DNA of 62,902 bases from Croceitalea sp. (GTDB taxonomy: Bacteria; Bacteroidota; Bacteroidia; Flavobacteriales; Flavobacteriaceae), in contig JABDND010000041.1 of NCBI GenBank assembly GCA_013001145.1, positions 1 to 62,902 on the forward strand. The letters run 5' to 3'. The translations under genes and the position numbers were made by a program. The notes below the pieces were generated by a model that did not search any database, was not told where the DNA came from, and saw nothing but the letters and a program-made list of their open reading frames with translations. How positions within the stretch are numbered: the stretch's first letter is position 1; every line of letters starts with the position of its first letter. Positions 11,626-20,246 of this stretch are shown here, in pieces.

Positions 11626-12492
11626 ATGAACATTCTAGTAATAGGCGCATCAGGTCAATTGGGCAGCACCATAAAATCTTTGGTTTCAAAGAAAAACGAT
11701 GGGTTGAAATTTGTTTTTAAATCGTCTGCTGAACTTGATGTCACCGATTATAAAGCTGTTCATGAAGAATTGACTTCCAAACAATACGCCTATTGCATCA
11801 ATTGTGCTGCGTTTACCAATGTTGATGGGGCAGAAAAAGACACCGATTTGGCCCGATTAATCAACATAACAGGGCCTAGAAATTTGGCTCTCAATTGCAA
11901 TGAGACCAAAACGGTATTGATACATATCTCTACAGATTTTGTTTTTGATGGCTTTTTAAATGAGCCTTATAAAGAAGGTGATATTGCCAGGCCAATTGGT
12001 TTTTATGGGGATACCAAGTACAAGGGTGAGCGGGCCATTATCAACAATTTGGAAGAATACTTTATAATAAGAACCTCATGGTTATATTCTGAGTTTGGAA
12101 ATAATTTTATGAAGACCATGATACGTTTGGGCACTGAACGCGATTCATTGTCCGTGGTATATGATCAAGTGGGTACGCCAACCTATGCCGTCGATCTGGC
12201 CAAGGTAATTCTTCATATAATCAATGCCCACAGTATTGAGTATGGTATTTATAATTATAGCAATGAAGGGGTGGCCAGCTGGTATGATTTTGCCAAGGCT
12301 ATTTTTGATGGTTACGGTCTATCCGTTAATCTAAAGCCGATTAGATCATCAGAGTATCCCACGCCTGCCGAAAGGCCAAAATACAGTGTATTGGATAAGG
12401 CCAAGATTAAGAAAACCTTTGGTATTCAAATTCCCCATTGGAAGGAGAGTTTGGCAGTTGCCCTCAAGGCCCATTCTAAAATAAATATCTAA
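11626..12492 (+). CDS. rfbD: dTDP-4-dehydrorhamnose reductase
   Basis: ILVIGASGQLG, NCAAFTNVDGAE, HISTDFVFDG, RTSWLYSEFG. Confidence 0.95.
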   Translation: MNILVIGASGQLGSTIKSLVSKKNDGLKFVFKSSAELDVTDYKAVHEELTSKQYAYCINCAAFTNVDGAEKDTDLARLINITGPRNLALNCNETKTVLIHISTDFVFDGFLNEPYKEGDIARPIGFYGDTKYKGERAIINNLEEYFIIRTSWLYSEFGNNFMKTMIRLGTERDSLSVVYDQVGTPTYAVDLAKVILHIINAHSIEYGIYNYSNEGVASWYDFAKAIFDGYGLSVNLKPIRSSEYPTPAERPKYSVLDKAKIKKTFGIQIPHWKESLAVALKAHSKINI

Positions 12493-13589
12493 AGATTTTT
12501 GGTCTGTATTTTATGAAAGGCATCTGCTTGGAGCTTTAGCAATTCTTGGGCTTTAGCGCGCTTATAACGATACAACTCCTCTTCTGATTTAATATCTTCA
12601 TAAATCTGCTGATTCATATGGGAATCTGTAGTTAAGAGCAACTTTCGTTGTTCCAATTTCTGGGTCACCCAAGTGGCCACAACGCTTTCGCCTTCTTCAA
12701 ATTTTAAATCATATTCGCTTTTTGGAGCCAATAGTTTGGCGATAATAGGTGCTGTTTCAATCGCCAAGAAAAGTAAAAAGATAAAAAATGAAGGTAACCA
12801 AGGTAACTTATTCAGGGCATTGATACGGGCCATGAGCCCATCAAAACCATCAATTATGGGTTGTGAGTTTACGACAGCCTGATCATATTGGTCATTTAAA
12901 GAGGTAATTTTAGCTTCTACGGCCGCAATTTTAGATGTATTGACTTCTTTTAACTGTTGCAGTTCCAATAAATTGGCATCATGTTTTTCCCGCTTTTCTT
13001 TGTAAACAGGTCCTTTGCCCAAAAGGCCTGTACCTGCTGTGCCTTCGGCTTCTGTTATATAAGTATCGTACAAGGCATTGGTCTCGGCTTCTTTTGCTGT
13101 TAATTCTGCTTTTAGATTGGCGATGTCCGTATTCAAAGCCTCAATCGTAGGCGTGTATTGGAATGCCAACTGCTCTTTATTGGCCAAGGTCATGCTATTT
13201 TTTTCCTCCAAAAGCACTTGATTGATTTCTTTTTCAAAAATCTTCATTTCCAATGGTTTTGAAATTACGATGGCTATAATAATGGCCAATATAATTCTTG
13301 GGGCAGCTTGTAATAATTCACTTTTGATACTATCCCGCTTTTTAATTGTGGAAACTATATAACGATCTAAATTAAATATTAAAAGGCCCCAAATTAATCC
13401 GAAAAAAATGGAGACCAGTATATTGTCAAACACGGTAAATAACGCATAACCACTGGCTATAAAAGCCATTACAGCCGTAAAAAAAACGGTGGCACCAATA
13501 CCTGCGTATTTGTTGCGCTCACCTTTTGAACAAGTTTGTAGAATATCTGTGTCAGCTCCTGAACAGAAGATAAAGAATCGTTGAATCAT
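12489..13589 (-). CDS. DUF4407 domain-containing membrane protein with coiled coil
   Basis: N-terminal CSGADTDILQTCSKGERNKYAGIGATVFFTAVMAFIASGYALFTVF, several TM segments, central coiled coil. Confidence 0.75.
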   Translation of the reverse strand: MIQRFFIFCSGADTDILQTCSKGERNKYAGIGATVFFTAVMAFIASGYALFTVFDNILVSIFFGLIWGLLIFNLDRYIVSTIKKRDSIKSELLQAAPRIILAIIIAIVISKPLEMKIFEKEINQVLLEEKNSMTLANKEQLAFQYTPTIEALNTDIANLKAELTAKEAETNALYDTYITEAEGTAGTGLLGKGPVYKEKREKHDANLLELQQLKEVNTSKIAAVEAKITSLNDQYDQAVVNSQPIIDGFDGLMARINALNKLPWLPSFFIFLLFLAIETAPIIAKLLAPKSEYDLKFEEGESVVATWVTQKLEQRKLLLTTDSHMNQQIYEDIKSEEELYRYKRAKAQELLKLQADAFHKIQTKNL

Positions 13590-13650
13590 AATAGTGCTCG
13601 TTTAGTTTGATCTTCTATTAGAACGCAACTTTATCCCTTTTGTTACAAAA

Positions 13651-13673
13651 AAAAGCCCTATGAATAGGGCTTT
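13651..13673. terminator. Bidirectional intrinsic terminator
   Basis: AAAAGCCCTATGAATAGGGCTTT hairpin flanked by A and T runs. Confidence 0.75.
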
Positions 13674-13704
13674 AACGTTTATTGGCAATATTTGTTGGCC
13701 ATAA

Positions 13705-15093
13705 TTAAGAATACAGTTCCGTGTAATATTTATAAAAATAGGGTATGGTTTCAATGCCTTTCAGGTAATTCCAAACGCCAAAATGTTCATTGGGTGAATG
13801 AATGGCATCGCTGTCCAGACCAAAGCCCATCAAAATAGTTTTACTGCCCAATACTTGTTCAAAAAGGGCTACAATAGGAATACTACCACCCGTTCGTTCC
13901 GGAATGGGCGTTCTGCCGAAAGTGGTCTCATAGGCTTTGGCAGCAGCCTTGTACCCAATACTGTCCATATTGGTCACATAAGGCAACCCACCATGATGTG
14001 GCGTCACTTTGACTTTAACCCCTTTCGGAGCGATTGACTCAAAATGTTTTGAAAATAAGTCGGTGATTTCATCTGGGTCTTGGTGCGGTACCAATCGCAT
14101 TGAAATTTTGGCATAGGCCTTACTGGCGATAACTGTTTTGGCTCCTTCGCCCGTGTACCCGCCCCATATACCATTTACATCCAATGTAGGGCGAATGGAA
14201 TATCGTTCTGATGTAGTAAATCCTTTTTCACCCATAACATCACCAATGTCCAAGGCTTTTTTGTATTCTTCCAAATTAAACGGTGCTTTGGCCATTTCTT
14301 CTCGTTCGGCCTTAGAAACTACTACAACCTTGTCATAAAAATGTGGGACGGTGATATGGTGATCATTATCATGTAACGAAGCTATCATTTTGGCTAGCAC
14401 ATTAATCGGATTGGGCACCGCGCCACCATAAATACCCGAGTGTAAATCGCGATTGGGCCCAGTAACCTCTACTTCAACATAGCTCAAGCCTCTTAGGCCT
14501 GTCGTAATTGATGGTACATCATTGGCAATCATGCCCGTATCTGAAATCAAGATGATATCATTGCTGAGTTTTTCTTTGTTGTCGTGCAGAAAATCGGCCA
14601 AACTATCGCTGCCTACTTCTTCTTCGCCCTCAATCATAAATTTGACATTGCAGGGCAATTGATTGTTCTTGATCATAAATTCAACGGCCTTGACGTGCAT
14701 ATACATTTGGCCTTTATCATCGCAGGCGCCGCGGGCAAAAATGGCACCATCTGGGTGTAATTCGGTTTTTTTGATTACTGGTTCAAAAGGGGGGGAATCC
14801 CATAGATTTATAGGGTCGGGTGGCTGAACATCATAATGCCCATAGACTAAAATAGTAGGCAAATTGGGGTCTACCATTTTTTCTGCATAAACCACCGGAT
14901 AACCCTTGGTCTCGCAAATTTCAGTTTGGTCACAGCCTGCATTGATCAAAGATTGTTGAACCATTTTTGCCGTTTCGAGCACATCGTGTGAAAAGGCACT
15001 GTCGGCACTTATTGAGGGTAATTTTAAAAGCTCAATAAGTTCACTGATAAATCTGTCTTTATGTTGCGAAATATAATTGTTGATTTGTTCCAT
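13705..15093 (-). CDS. M20 family dipeptidase/metallopeptidase
   Basis: ILVYGHYDVQPPDP, GACDDKGQMYMHVKA, EGEEEVGS, GGSIPIVALFE. Confidence 0.93.
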   Translation of the reverse strand: MEQINNYISQHKDRFISELIELLKLPSISADSAFSHDVLETAKMVQQSLINAGCDQTEICETKGYPVVYAEKMVDPNLPTILVYGHYDVQPPDPINLWDSPPFEPVIKKTELHPDGAIFARGACDDKGQMYMHVKAVEFMIKNNQLPCNVKFMIEGEEEVGSDSLADFLHDNKEKLSNDIILISDTGMIANDVPSITTGLRGLSYVEVEVTGPNRDLHSGIYGGAVPNPINVLAKMIASLHDNDHHITVPHFYDKVVVVSKAEREEMAKAPFNLEEYKKALDIGDVMGEKGFTTSERYSIRPTLDVNGIWGGYTGEGAKTVIASKAYAKISMRLVPHQDPDEITDLFSKHFESIAPKGVKVKVTPHHGGLPYVTNMDSIGYKAAAKAYETTFGRTPIPERTGGSIPIVALFEQVLGSKTILMGFGLDSDAIHSPNEHFGVWNYLKGIETIPYFYKYYTELYS

Positions 15094-15170
15094 GTAAGGT
15101 TTTAAAAGAGGACTAAAATTACGAAAAGAAGTTTTTAAAAAGTAGGTATTTCACTATTGAAAAATTGAAT

Positions 15171-15178
15171 TATATTTG
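15171..15178 (+). promoter_or_regulatory. Bacteroidetes-type -7 element (TAnnTTTG) upstream of tRNA-Leu
   Basis: TATATTTG about 27 bp upstream of the tRNA 5' end. Confidence 0.55.
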
Positions 15179-15204
15179 CAACCCAATTATTATTGGAGTA
15201 TTAA

Positions 15205-15286
15205 GCGGGCGTGGTGGAATTGGTAGACACGCTAGACTTAGGATCTAGTGCCGTGAGGTGTGAGAGTTCGAGTCTCTCCGCCCGTA
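15205..15286 (+). tRNA. tRNA-Leu (anticodon UAG)
   Basis: GCGGGCG...CGCCCGT acceptor stem, CTAGA-CTTAGGA-TCTAG anticodon arm, class II variable arm, GAGAG-TTCGAGT-CTCTC T arm; CCA not encoded. Confidence 0.95.
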
Positions 15287-15290
15287 CATA

Positions 15291-15322
15291 AAAAAAGCCG
15301 ACTTTATTTAGTTGGCTTTTTT
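15291..15322 (+). terminator. Intrinsic terminator after tRNA-Leu
   Basis: AAAAAAGCCGACTTTATTTAGTTGGCTTTTTT. Confidence 0.8.
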
Positions 15323-15407
15323 GTTTTACTCAATAGTCTTTTTGTTAAAGTAATTTTAATTGCTTTTGACCCAGCCAGATAGTTTGTAAATTTCTGAAAA
15401 ACAAGCT

Positions 15408-15632
15408 ATGAAAACGTCTGCTATGGGTTTGGTGGCCCTAACTACCTTTATTTTAATCATTATTACCATAATGGCAAGTATGAATTTTCCTTTTAGTTGG
15501 GTATTTTACTTAACTGTTATAGGACAGGCCCTTGTTGTATATATGGTATATAAAGTATTGACAGATTCTTACACCACAACAAAAACCTTCGATGATTTTT
15601 ATGAAGATCACCCGATTGGTCGCCAAGACTAA
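15408..15632 (+). CDS. Small two-TM membrane protein (74 aa), unknown function
   Basis: Hydrophobic ORF LVALTTFILIIITIMASM...VFYLTVIGQALVVYMVY with acidic C-terminus. Confidence 0.6.
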   Translation: MKTSAMGLVALTTFILIIITIMASMNFPFSWVFYLTVIGQALVVYMVYKVLTDSYTTTKTFDDFYEDHPIGRQD

Positions 15633-16531
15633 TGGGGAATAACCTGATGCTTTTTACGCGTTTTTTTTGAAGAAAATTCCATGCCCAATTCGGGGATGAC
15701 CAACAATGGAATTTGCGTATGAAAAGCAGTGTTTTTAATGATGGGTTCCCTAGTCATTTTCTCCATATAACTATGCTGATAATTGAGCATGGCGAGTAGG
15801 TGTATTTCCAACTCTTGAGAAAACAACTCAAGCGTATGTGATATGGAATTTAGTTCGGAAACGGTATGAATATAGTGTTCTACTCCATTTAAGTATTTGC
15901 GTAACATACTAAGGTTGAACTGTTGCAACTCTGTTAGTGCCTTGATTTCATATTGTACATGTACTACGCGAATGGCGGCGTTGAATGTTTGCGCCATTTC
16001 AATGAGCGGCATTAATTCTGAAATGGTATAAAACCGATTAAAATCTGTTGCAAAAGCGATTTCTGTAGGCGTGGTAAAGTCAAAACGTTTTGGAATTGCC
16101 AATACAGGACATTTTTTCACATGTTTAATAATGCGCACTGTATTGCTTCCCATAAATACCTCTTCCAAACCAGAGGCACCCTTGGTACCCGTTACCACAA
16201 GATCAATAGTATAGCTGTTGACCAAATCTTTAATTTCGTCAACCAATAAATTGAAAGATGAGATGGTTTCAAAGCTATGCTGAGGATGGTCAAATTCTTT
16301 TTTAATTCGTTCAACAGTCTTTAAAAGGCCGTTCTCTGAAGCACTTCGGACAGTATCTTCAATTCGCACTCCGTCAATCATAGGTGCCATAAACCTGCTA
16401 CTGGGAATGACCGGCGTGTAGGTGTTGAGCAAATAAAATTCACATGTATCATTCTGAAAAAGTTGAATGGCATACTTGATGGCATTCCATGCGTTATCTG
16501 AAAAATCTGTAGGTATTAAAATCCGCTTCAT
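15629..16531 (-). CDS. Universal stress protein, two UspA-like domains
   Basis: MKRILIPTDFSDNAWNAIKYAIQLF, VTGTKGASGLEEVFMGSNTVRIIKHVKKCPVLAIP. Confidence 0.9.
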   Translation of the reverse strand: MKRILIPTDFSDNAWNAIKYAIQLFQNDTCEFYLLNTYTPVIPSSRFMAPMIDGVRIEDTVRSASENGLLKTVERIKKEFDHPQHSFETISSFNLLVDEIKDLVNSYTIDLVVTGTKGASGLEEVFMGSNTVRIIKHVKKCPVLAIPKRFDFTTPTEIAFATDFNRFYTISELMPLIEMAQTFNAAIRVVHVQYEIKALTELQQFNLSMLRKYLNGVEHYIHTVSELNSISHTLELFSQELEIHLLAMLNYQHSYMEKMTREPIIKNTAFHTQIPLLVIPELGMEFSSKKTRKKHQVIPH

Positions 16532-16584
16532 CCCAATTTCTTTAAGAATAAGGTAAAATTATTGCCTTCTAGGCGCGGATTCTA

Positions 16585-16596
16585 TGACAAATATCA
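16585..16596 (-). promoter_or_regulatory. FNR-like box TGACAAATATCA upstream of USP
   Basis: 12-bp dyad, 53 bp before the USP start codon; recurrent motif in window. Confidence 0.75.
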
Positions 16597-16618
16597 GCTT
16601 TTAAAAAACGCTTTTAAC

Positions 16619-17308
16619 TTAAAATCCTTCAACAAGGTCTTTAAGTTTTCGCTCGTTTTTAATGCCAATTTTTTTGCCCGAAGTATGAATAAGTTCTTGC
16701 TTTTTAAATTCTGAGATGATTCGAATGGCAGATTCCGTTGCCGTGCCTACCACATTGGCAATATCTTCGCGTGAAAGGGTAAGAGCCAAATAACCATCTG
16801 CATCTTCACCAAAATTGTTTCTTAAATAAAGAAAAGCCTCAGCGATACGCTGTTTTACTGTCTTTTGAGACATATTGACAATTACATCGTCGGCCTCTTT
16901 TAAGTCATGTGCCATATGGCGCAATACTTCCAAGGTAAAATTAGGATTGCTGTTCAATGTTGTGGTAATGCTGTCTTTTGGAATAAAGCAAACTTCCATA
17001 TCATTGACCGCCACAGCAGATAGGTTAGCGGCTTCTTCAGCAATCACGGAACGTTGCCCCATGACCTCACCTTTGGTGGCCAATTTTACTATTTGATCTT
17101 TGCCATTGGGGCTTAATTTAGAAAGTTTTGAAACTCCTCCCCGCACACAATAAACACCATTGAGCTTATCGCCTTCCTCAAATAAAGATTCTCCTTTTTT
17201 GATAGATTTGGTAGTTTTGGAATCAGAGACTTTCTTTAATTCTTCCTTGCTCATGGCCCGGAGCGAATTAAACTGTCGTACTATGCAATTCTCACATCTG
17301 TTTTCCAT
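16619..17308 (-). CDS. Crp/Fnr family transcriptional regulator
   Basis: cNMP-binding-like N domain (GESLFEEGDKLNGVYCVRGG) and HTH LSREDIANVVGTATESAIRIISEFKKQELI; N-terminal CxxC. Confidence 0.93.
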   Translation of the reverse strand: MENRCENCIVRQFNSLRAMSKEELKKVSDSKTTKSIKKGESLFEEGDKLNGVYCVRGGVSKLSKLSPNGKDQIVKLATKGEVMGQRSVIAEEAANLSAVAVNDMEVCFIPKDSITTTLNSNPNFTLEVLRHMAHDLKEADDVIVNMSQKTVKQRIAEAFLYLRNNFGEDADGYLALTLSREDIANVVGTATESAIRIISEFKKQELIHTSGKKIGIKNERKLKDLVEGF

Positions 17309-17497
17309 TTTATTGTGTTTGATTAATGGATTTCTAAAAGTACAATTTCAATTTATCAATTTAAAGCCTCTTTAACGCTATGATTCAAAAAATACAATAT
17401 TCTTAGCGATGGTCTTATATTTAATACTCCTACTCTAATTGCTAACTTTTATACAAATAGGTCATTAAATCAGTCTGTGTAAGAGTCAAATACCTCT

Positions 17498-17515
17498 CCT
17501 TTATTATAACAAAGG
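17498..17515. promoter_or_regulatory. Near-perfect 18-bp palindrome CCTTTATTATAACAAAGG
   Basis: 16 of 18 positions self-complementary, 25 bp before the FNR-like box. Confidence 0.4.
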
Positions 17516-17540
17516 TACATTTTAGGGCATTTTCAGAACC

Positions 17541-17552
17541 TGACAAATGTCA
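17541..17552 (+). promoter_or_regulatory. FNR-like box TGACAAATGTCA upstream of ccoI
   Basis: 55 bp before the ccoI start; identical to the box at 19991. Confidence 0.82.
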
Positions 17553-17607
17553 TGTTTTTAGAACAGTGGTTATCGCATTTTTGTTTCAGGTATAAAAGCA
17601 AATGTGA

Positions 17608-19986
17608 ATGATGGCAACAAAATGCTTTCATTGTGGTGATAATTGTGACGCGGCAAAAGTTGATTTTGATGATAAATCATTTTGCTGCCAAGGCTGTAAA
17701 ACCGTTTACGAAATTTTTAGCTCCAATGACCTAGGCCATTATTACGATATAGAGGCCGCAGCAGGGACCACGCCTATTGAAATTTTGGGCAAATATGATT
17801 ATTTGGACAATGTTGCTATAGTCGAGCGGCTATTGGAGTTTAATGAAGATGACCACCAAGTGGTCAATTTTCAAATTCCCTCCATGCACTGTAGCTCATG
17901 TATTTGGGTGCTAGAAAATCTGAATAAGCTGCACCCAGCTGTTCAAAATGCCCAAGTTGATTTCCCCAAGAAAACGGTACGAATAAGTTTTAGTGCCACT
18001 GAATTCAATTTGAAGGAATTGGTGATACTACTTGCCAAAATAGGTTATGAACCCTCAATTTCACTTAATGATTATTCAAAAAAATCTACAGTTGTAGATC
18101 GTAGTTTATTGTATAAGTTGGGAGTGGCCGGCTTTGCCTTTGGCAATGTGATGCTGCTTTCTTTCCCCGAGTATTTTGAAGTGCAGGAATATTGGCTAGA
18201 TCAGTACAAGTTTGTGTTTAGGTGGTTGATGTTCACATTTTCGTTACCCGTTGTCTTCTATGCCGGCCGCGACTATTTCATCTCGGCGTATAAGGGCTTG
18301 AACTCTAAAATATTGAATATTGATGTACCCATAGCACTTGGTATATTGACACTTTTTGTACGAAGTACCTATGATATTGTCTTCAACCTGGGCTCTGGTT
18401 TTTTTGATAGTCTTACCGGATTGGTATTTTTCTTGTTGGTAGGTCGTTTTTTTCAACAGAAAACATATAGTTACCTTTCTTTTGAACGCGATTATAAGTC
18501 TTATTTTCCAATTGGGGTGACCAAATTAGAGGCGGATACTAAGGAAACAAGCATACCCATTTATGAAGTCAAGCCTGGTGATAGATTACTTATACGAAAC
18601 CAAGAAATATTGCCAGTTGACAGTATTTTGATTTCTGGTAGTGCACAAATGGATTATAGCTTTGTCACTGGTGAAGCGGCATTGGTACAAAAGTTTTCGG
18701 GTGACAAACTGTTTGCGGGGGGCAAACAACAAGGAGGCCTTCTTGAGGTTGAGGTCTTAAAAACTGTACCGCAGAGTTACCTTACCCAATTATGGAGCAA
18801 TGCGGCATTTAACAATAGCAAGGCTTCAACATTTCAAACCATAACGGACGGTGTAAGTAAGCGTTTTACAATTGCTGTGCTCACCATAGCCATAATTGCA
18901 ACCGCTTTTTGGTTGGTCGTGGATCCCAGTAAATCATTGAATGTGTTCACCGCAGTTTTGATCATTGCATGTCCGTGTGCCATTGCCCTGGCAGCACCTT
19001 TTACTTTGGGCAATATGCTGCGCATTTTTGGCAAGCATAAGTTCTATGTGAAGGACACCAATACCATAGAACGAATGGCACAGATTGATACCGCCATTTT
19101 TGACAAAACGGGTACGTTGACCTCTACCTTTGAAAATACTATTTACTACGAAGGAATGGAGCTTACCGATGAAGAGGCTTCATTGTTGAAAAATACCCTA
19201 AGAGCATCAAGCCATCCTTTAAGCCGATCTTTGTACCAGATATTGGAAAGCCATCAAATAAGCACCTTAGATTCTTTTGAAGAACAAACGGGTATGGGTA
19301 TTGAAGGCGTGATCGATAAGCGGTCCATAAAAGTGGGCTCTGCCAACTTTGTTGGAGAACAAAATCCTCACCGGGCGGAAGAGACTTCGGTGTATATAAG
19401 TGCCAATGAAAATGTAAAAGGTCGTTTTGTTTTTAAAAACAAATACCGTCAGGGCATAGGCCAATTGTTCAATAGGCTTGCCAAAAGGGTATCCCTCATC
19501 ATTTTATCGGGCGATAATTCTGGAGAGCAGCGTGCCTTGGAACAATTGTTTTCATTTAAAATGCCCATGTGTTTCAATCAGCGACCAGAAGACAAATTGG
19601 CCTTTGTGAAGGCCTTGCAAGAAAAGAATAAAAAGGTAATGATGATTGGCGATGGATTGAATGATGCAGGGGCTCTCGCTCAGAGTGATGTAGGTATAGC
19701 GGTTTCAGAAAACATTAATGTGTTTTCACCAGCCTGTGATGCCATAATGGATGCCGCCAAATTGCAAAATCTAGATGGGTTTTTAAAGCTTTCTGCGCAC
19801 TCCATCACTATCATTAAGGTGAGTTTTTTACTATCGTTATGTTACAATTTCATCGGACTCTATTTTGCAGTTACTGGGCAGTTACAACCTGTGATAGCGG
19901 CTATTTTAATGCCACTAAGTTCAATTAGTGTGGTCGTTTTTACGACGGTCGCCACAAATTTTTTAGAAAAAAGATTAAAGAAATAA
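17608..19986 (+). CDS. ccoI: Heavy-metal translocating P-type ATPase (cbb3 oxidase-associated, CcoI/FixI type)
   Basis: CFHCGDNC/CCQGCKTVY N-terminus, MHCSSC, ACPCAIALA, DKTGTLT, MIGDGLNDAGAL; followed by ccoS. Confidence 0.95.
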   Translation: MMATKCFHCGDNCDAAKVDFDDKSFCCQGCKTVYEIFSSNDLGHYYDIEAAAGTTPIEILGKYDYLDNVAIVERLLEFNEDDHQVVNFQIPSMHCSSCIWVLENLNKLHPAVQNAQVDFPKKTVRISFSATEFNLKELVILLAKIGYEPSISLNDYSKKSTVVDRSLLYKLGVAGFAFGNVMLLSFPEYFEVQEYWLDQYKFVFRWLMFTFSLPVVFYAGRDYFISAYKGLNSKILNIDVPIALGILTLFVRSTYDIVFNLGSGFFDSLTGLVFFLLVGRFFQQKTYSYLSFERDYKSYFPIGVTKLEADTKETSIPIYEVKPGDRLLIRNQEILPVDSILISGSAQMDYSFVTGEAALVQKFSGDKLFAGGKQQGGLLEVEVLKTVPQSYLTQLWSNAAFNNSKASTFQTITDGVSKRFTIAVLTIAIIATAFWLVVDPSKSLNVFTAVLIIACPCAIALAAPFTLGNMLRIFGKHKFYVKDTNTIERMAQIDTAIFDKTGTLTSTFENTIYYEGMELTDEEASLLKNTLRASSHPLSRSLYQILESHQISTLDSFEEQTGMGIEGVIDKRSIKVGSANFVGEQNPHRAEETSVYISANENVKGRFVFKNKYRQGIGQLFNRLAKRVSLIILSGDNSGEQRALEQLFSFKMPMCFNQRPEDKLAFVKALQEKNKKVMMIGDGLNDAGALAQSDVGIAVSENINVFSPACDAIMDAAKLQNLDGFLKLSAHSITIIKVSFLLSLCYNFIGLYFAVTGQLQPVIAAILMPLSSISVVVFTTVATNFLEKRLKK

Positions 19987-19990
19987 AAGC

Positions 19991-20002
19991 TGACAAATGT
20001 CA
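19991..20002 (+). promoter_or_regulatory. FNR-like box TGACAAATGTCA upstream of ccoS
   Basis: 50 bp before the ccoS start. Confidence 0.82.
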
Positions 20003-20052
20003 TTTTTTAGCCATGTGCAAGCATGTAGTTTTACGATCAAATTCAGGTAGGT

Positions 20053-20244
20053 ATGAGTGTTATTTATGTGTTATTGGCAATTAGTATTACGGTCGCCATA
20101 ATATTTTTTGCAGCTTTTGTTTTGTCTGTAAAAAAGGGGCAATACGATGATGCCTATACCCCTTCCGTAAGAATGCTCTTCGAAGATGAATTGGTAAAAG
20201 AATCAAGTTCAGATAATAATCAAAATAAAAGTCAAACGGATTAA
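20053..20244 (+). CDS. ccoS: cbb3-type cytochrome oxidase assembly protein CcoS
   Basis: 63 aa, single TM, KKGQYDDAYTPSVRMLFED. Confidence 0.92.
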   Translation: MSVIYVLLAISITVAIIFFAAFVLSVKKGQYDDAYTPSVRMLFEDELVKESSSDNNQNKSQTD

Positions 20245-20246
20245 TT

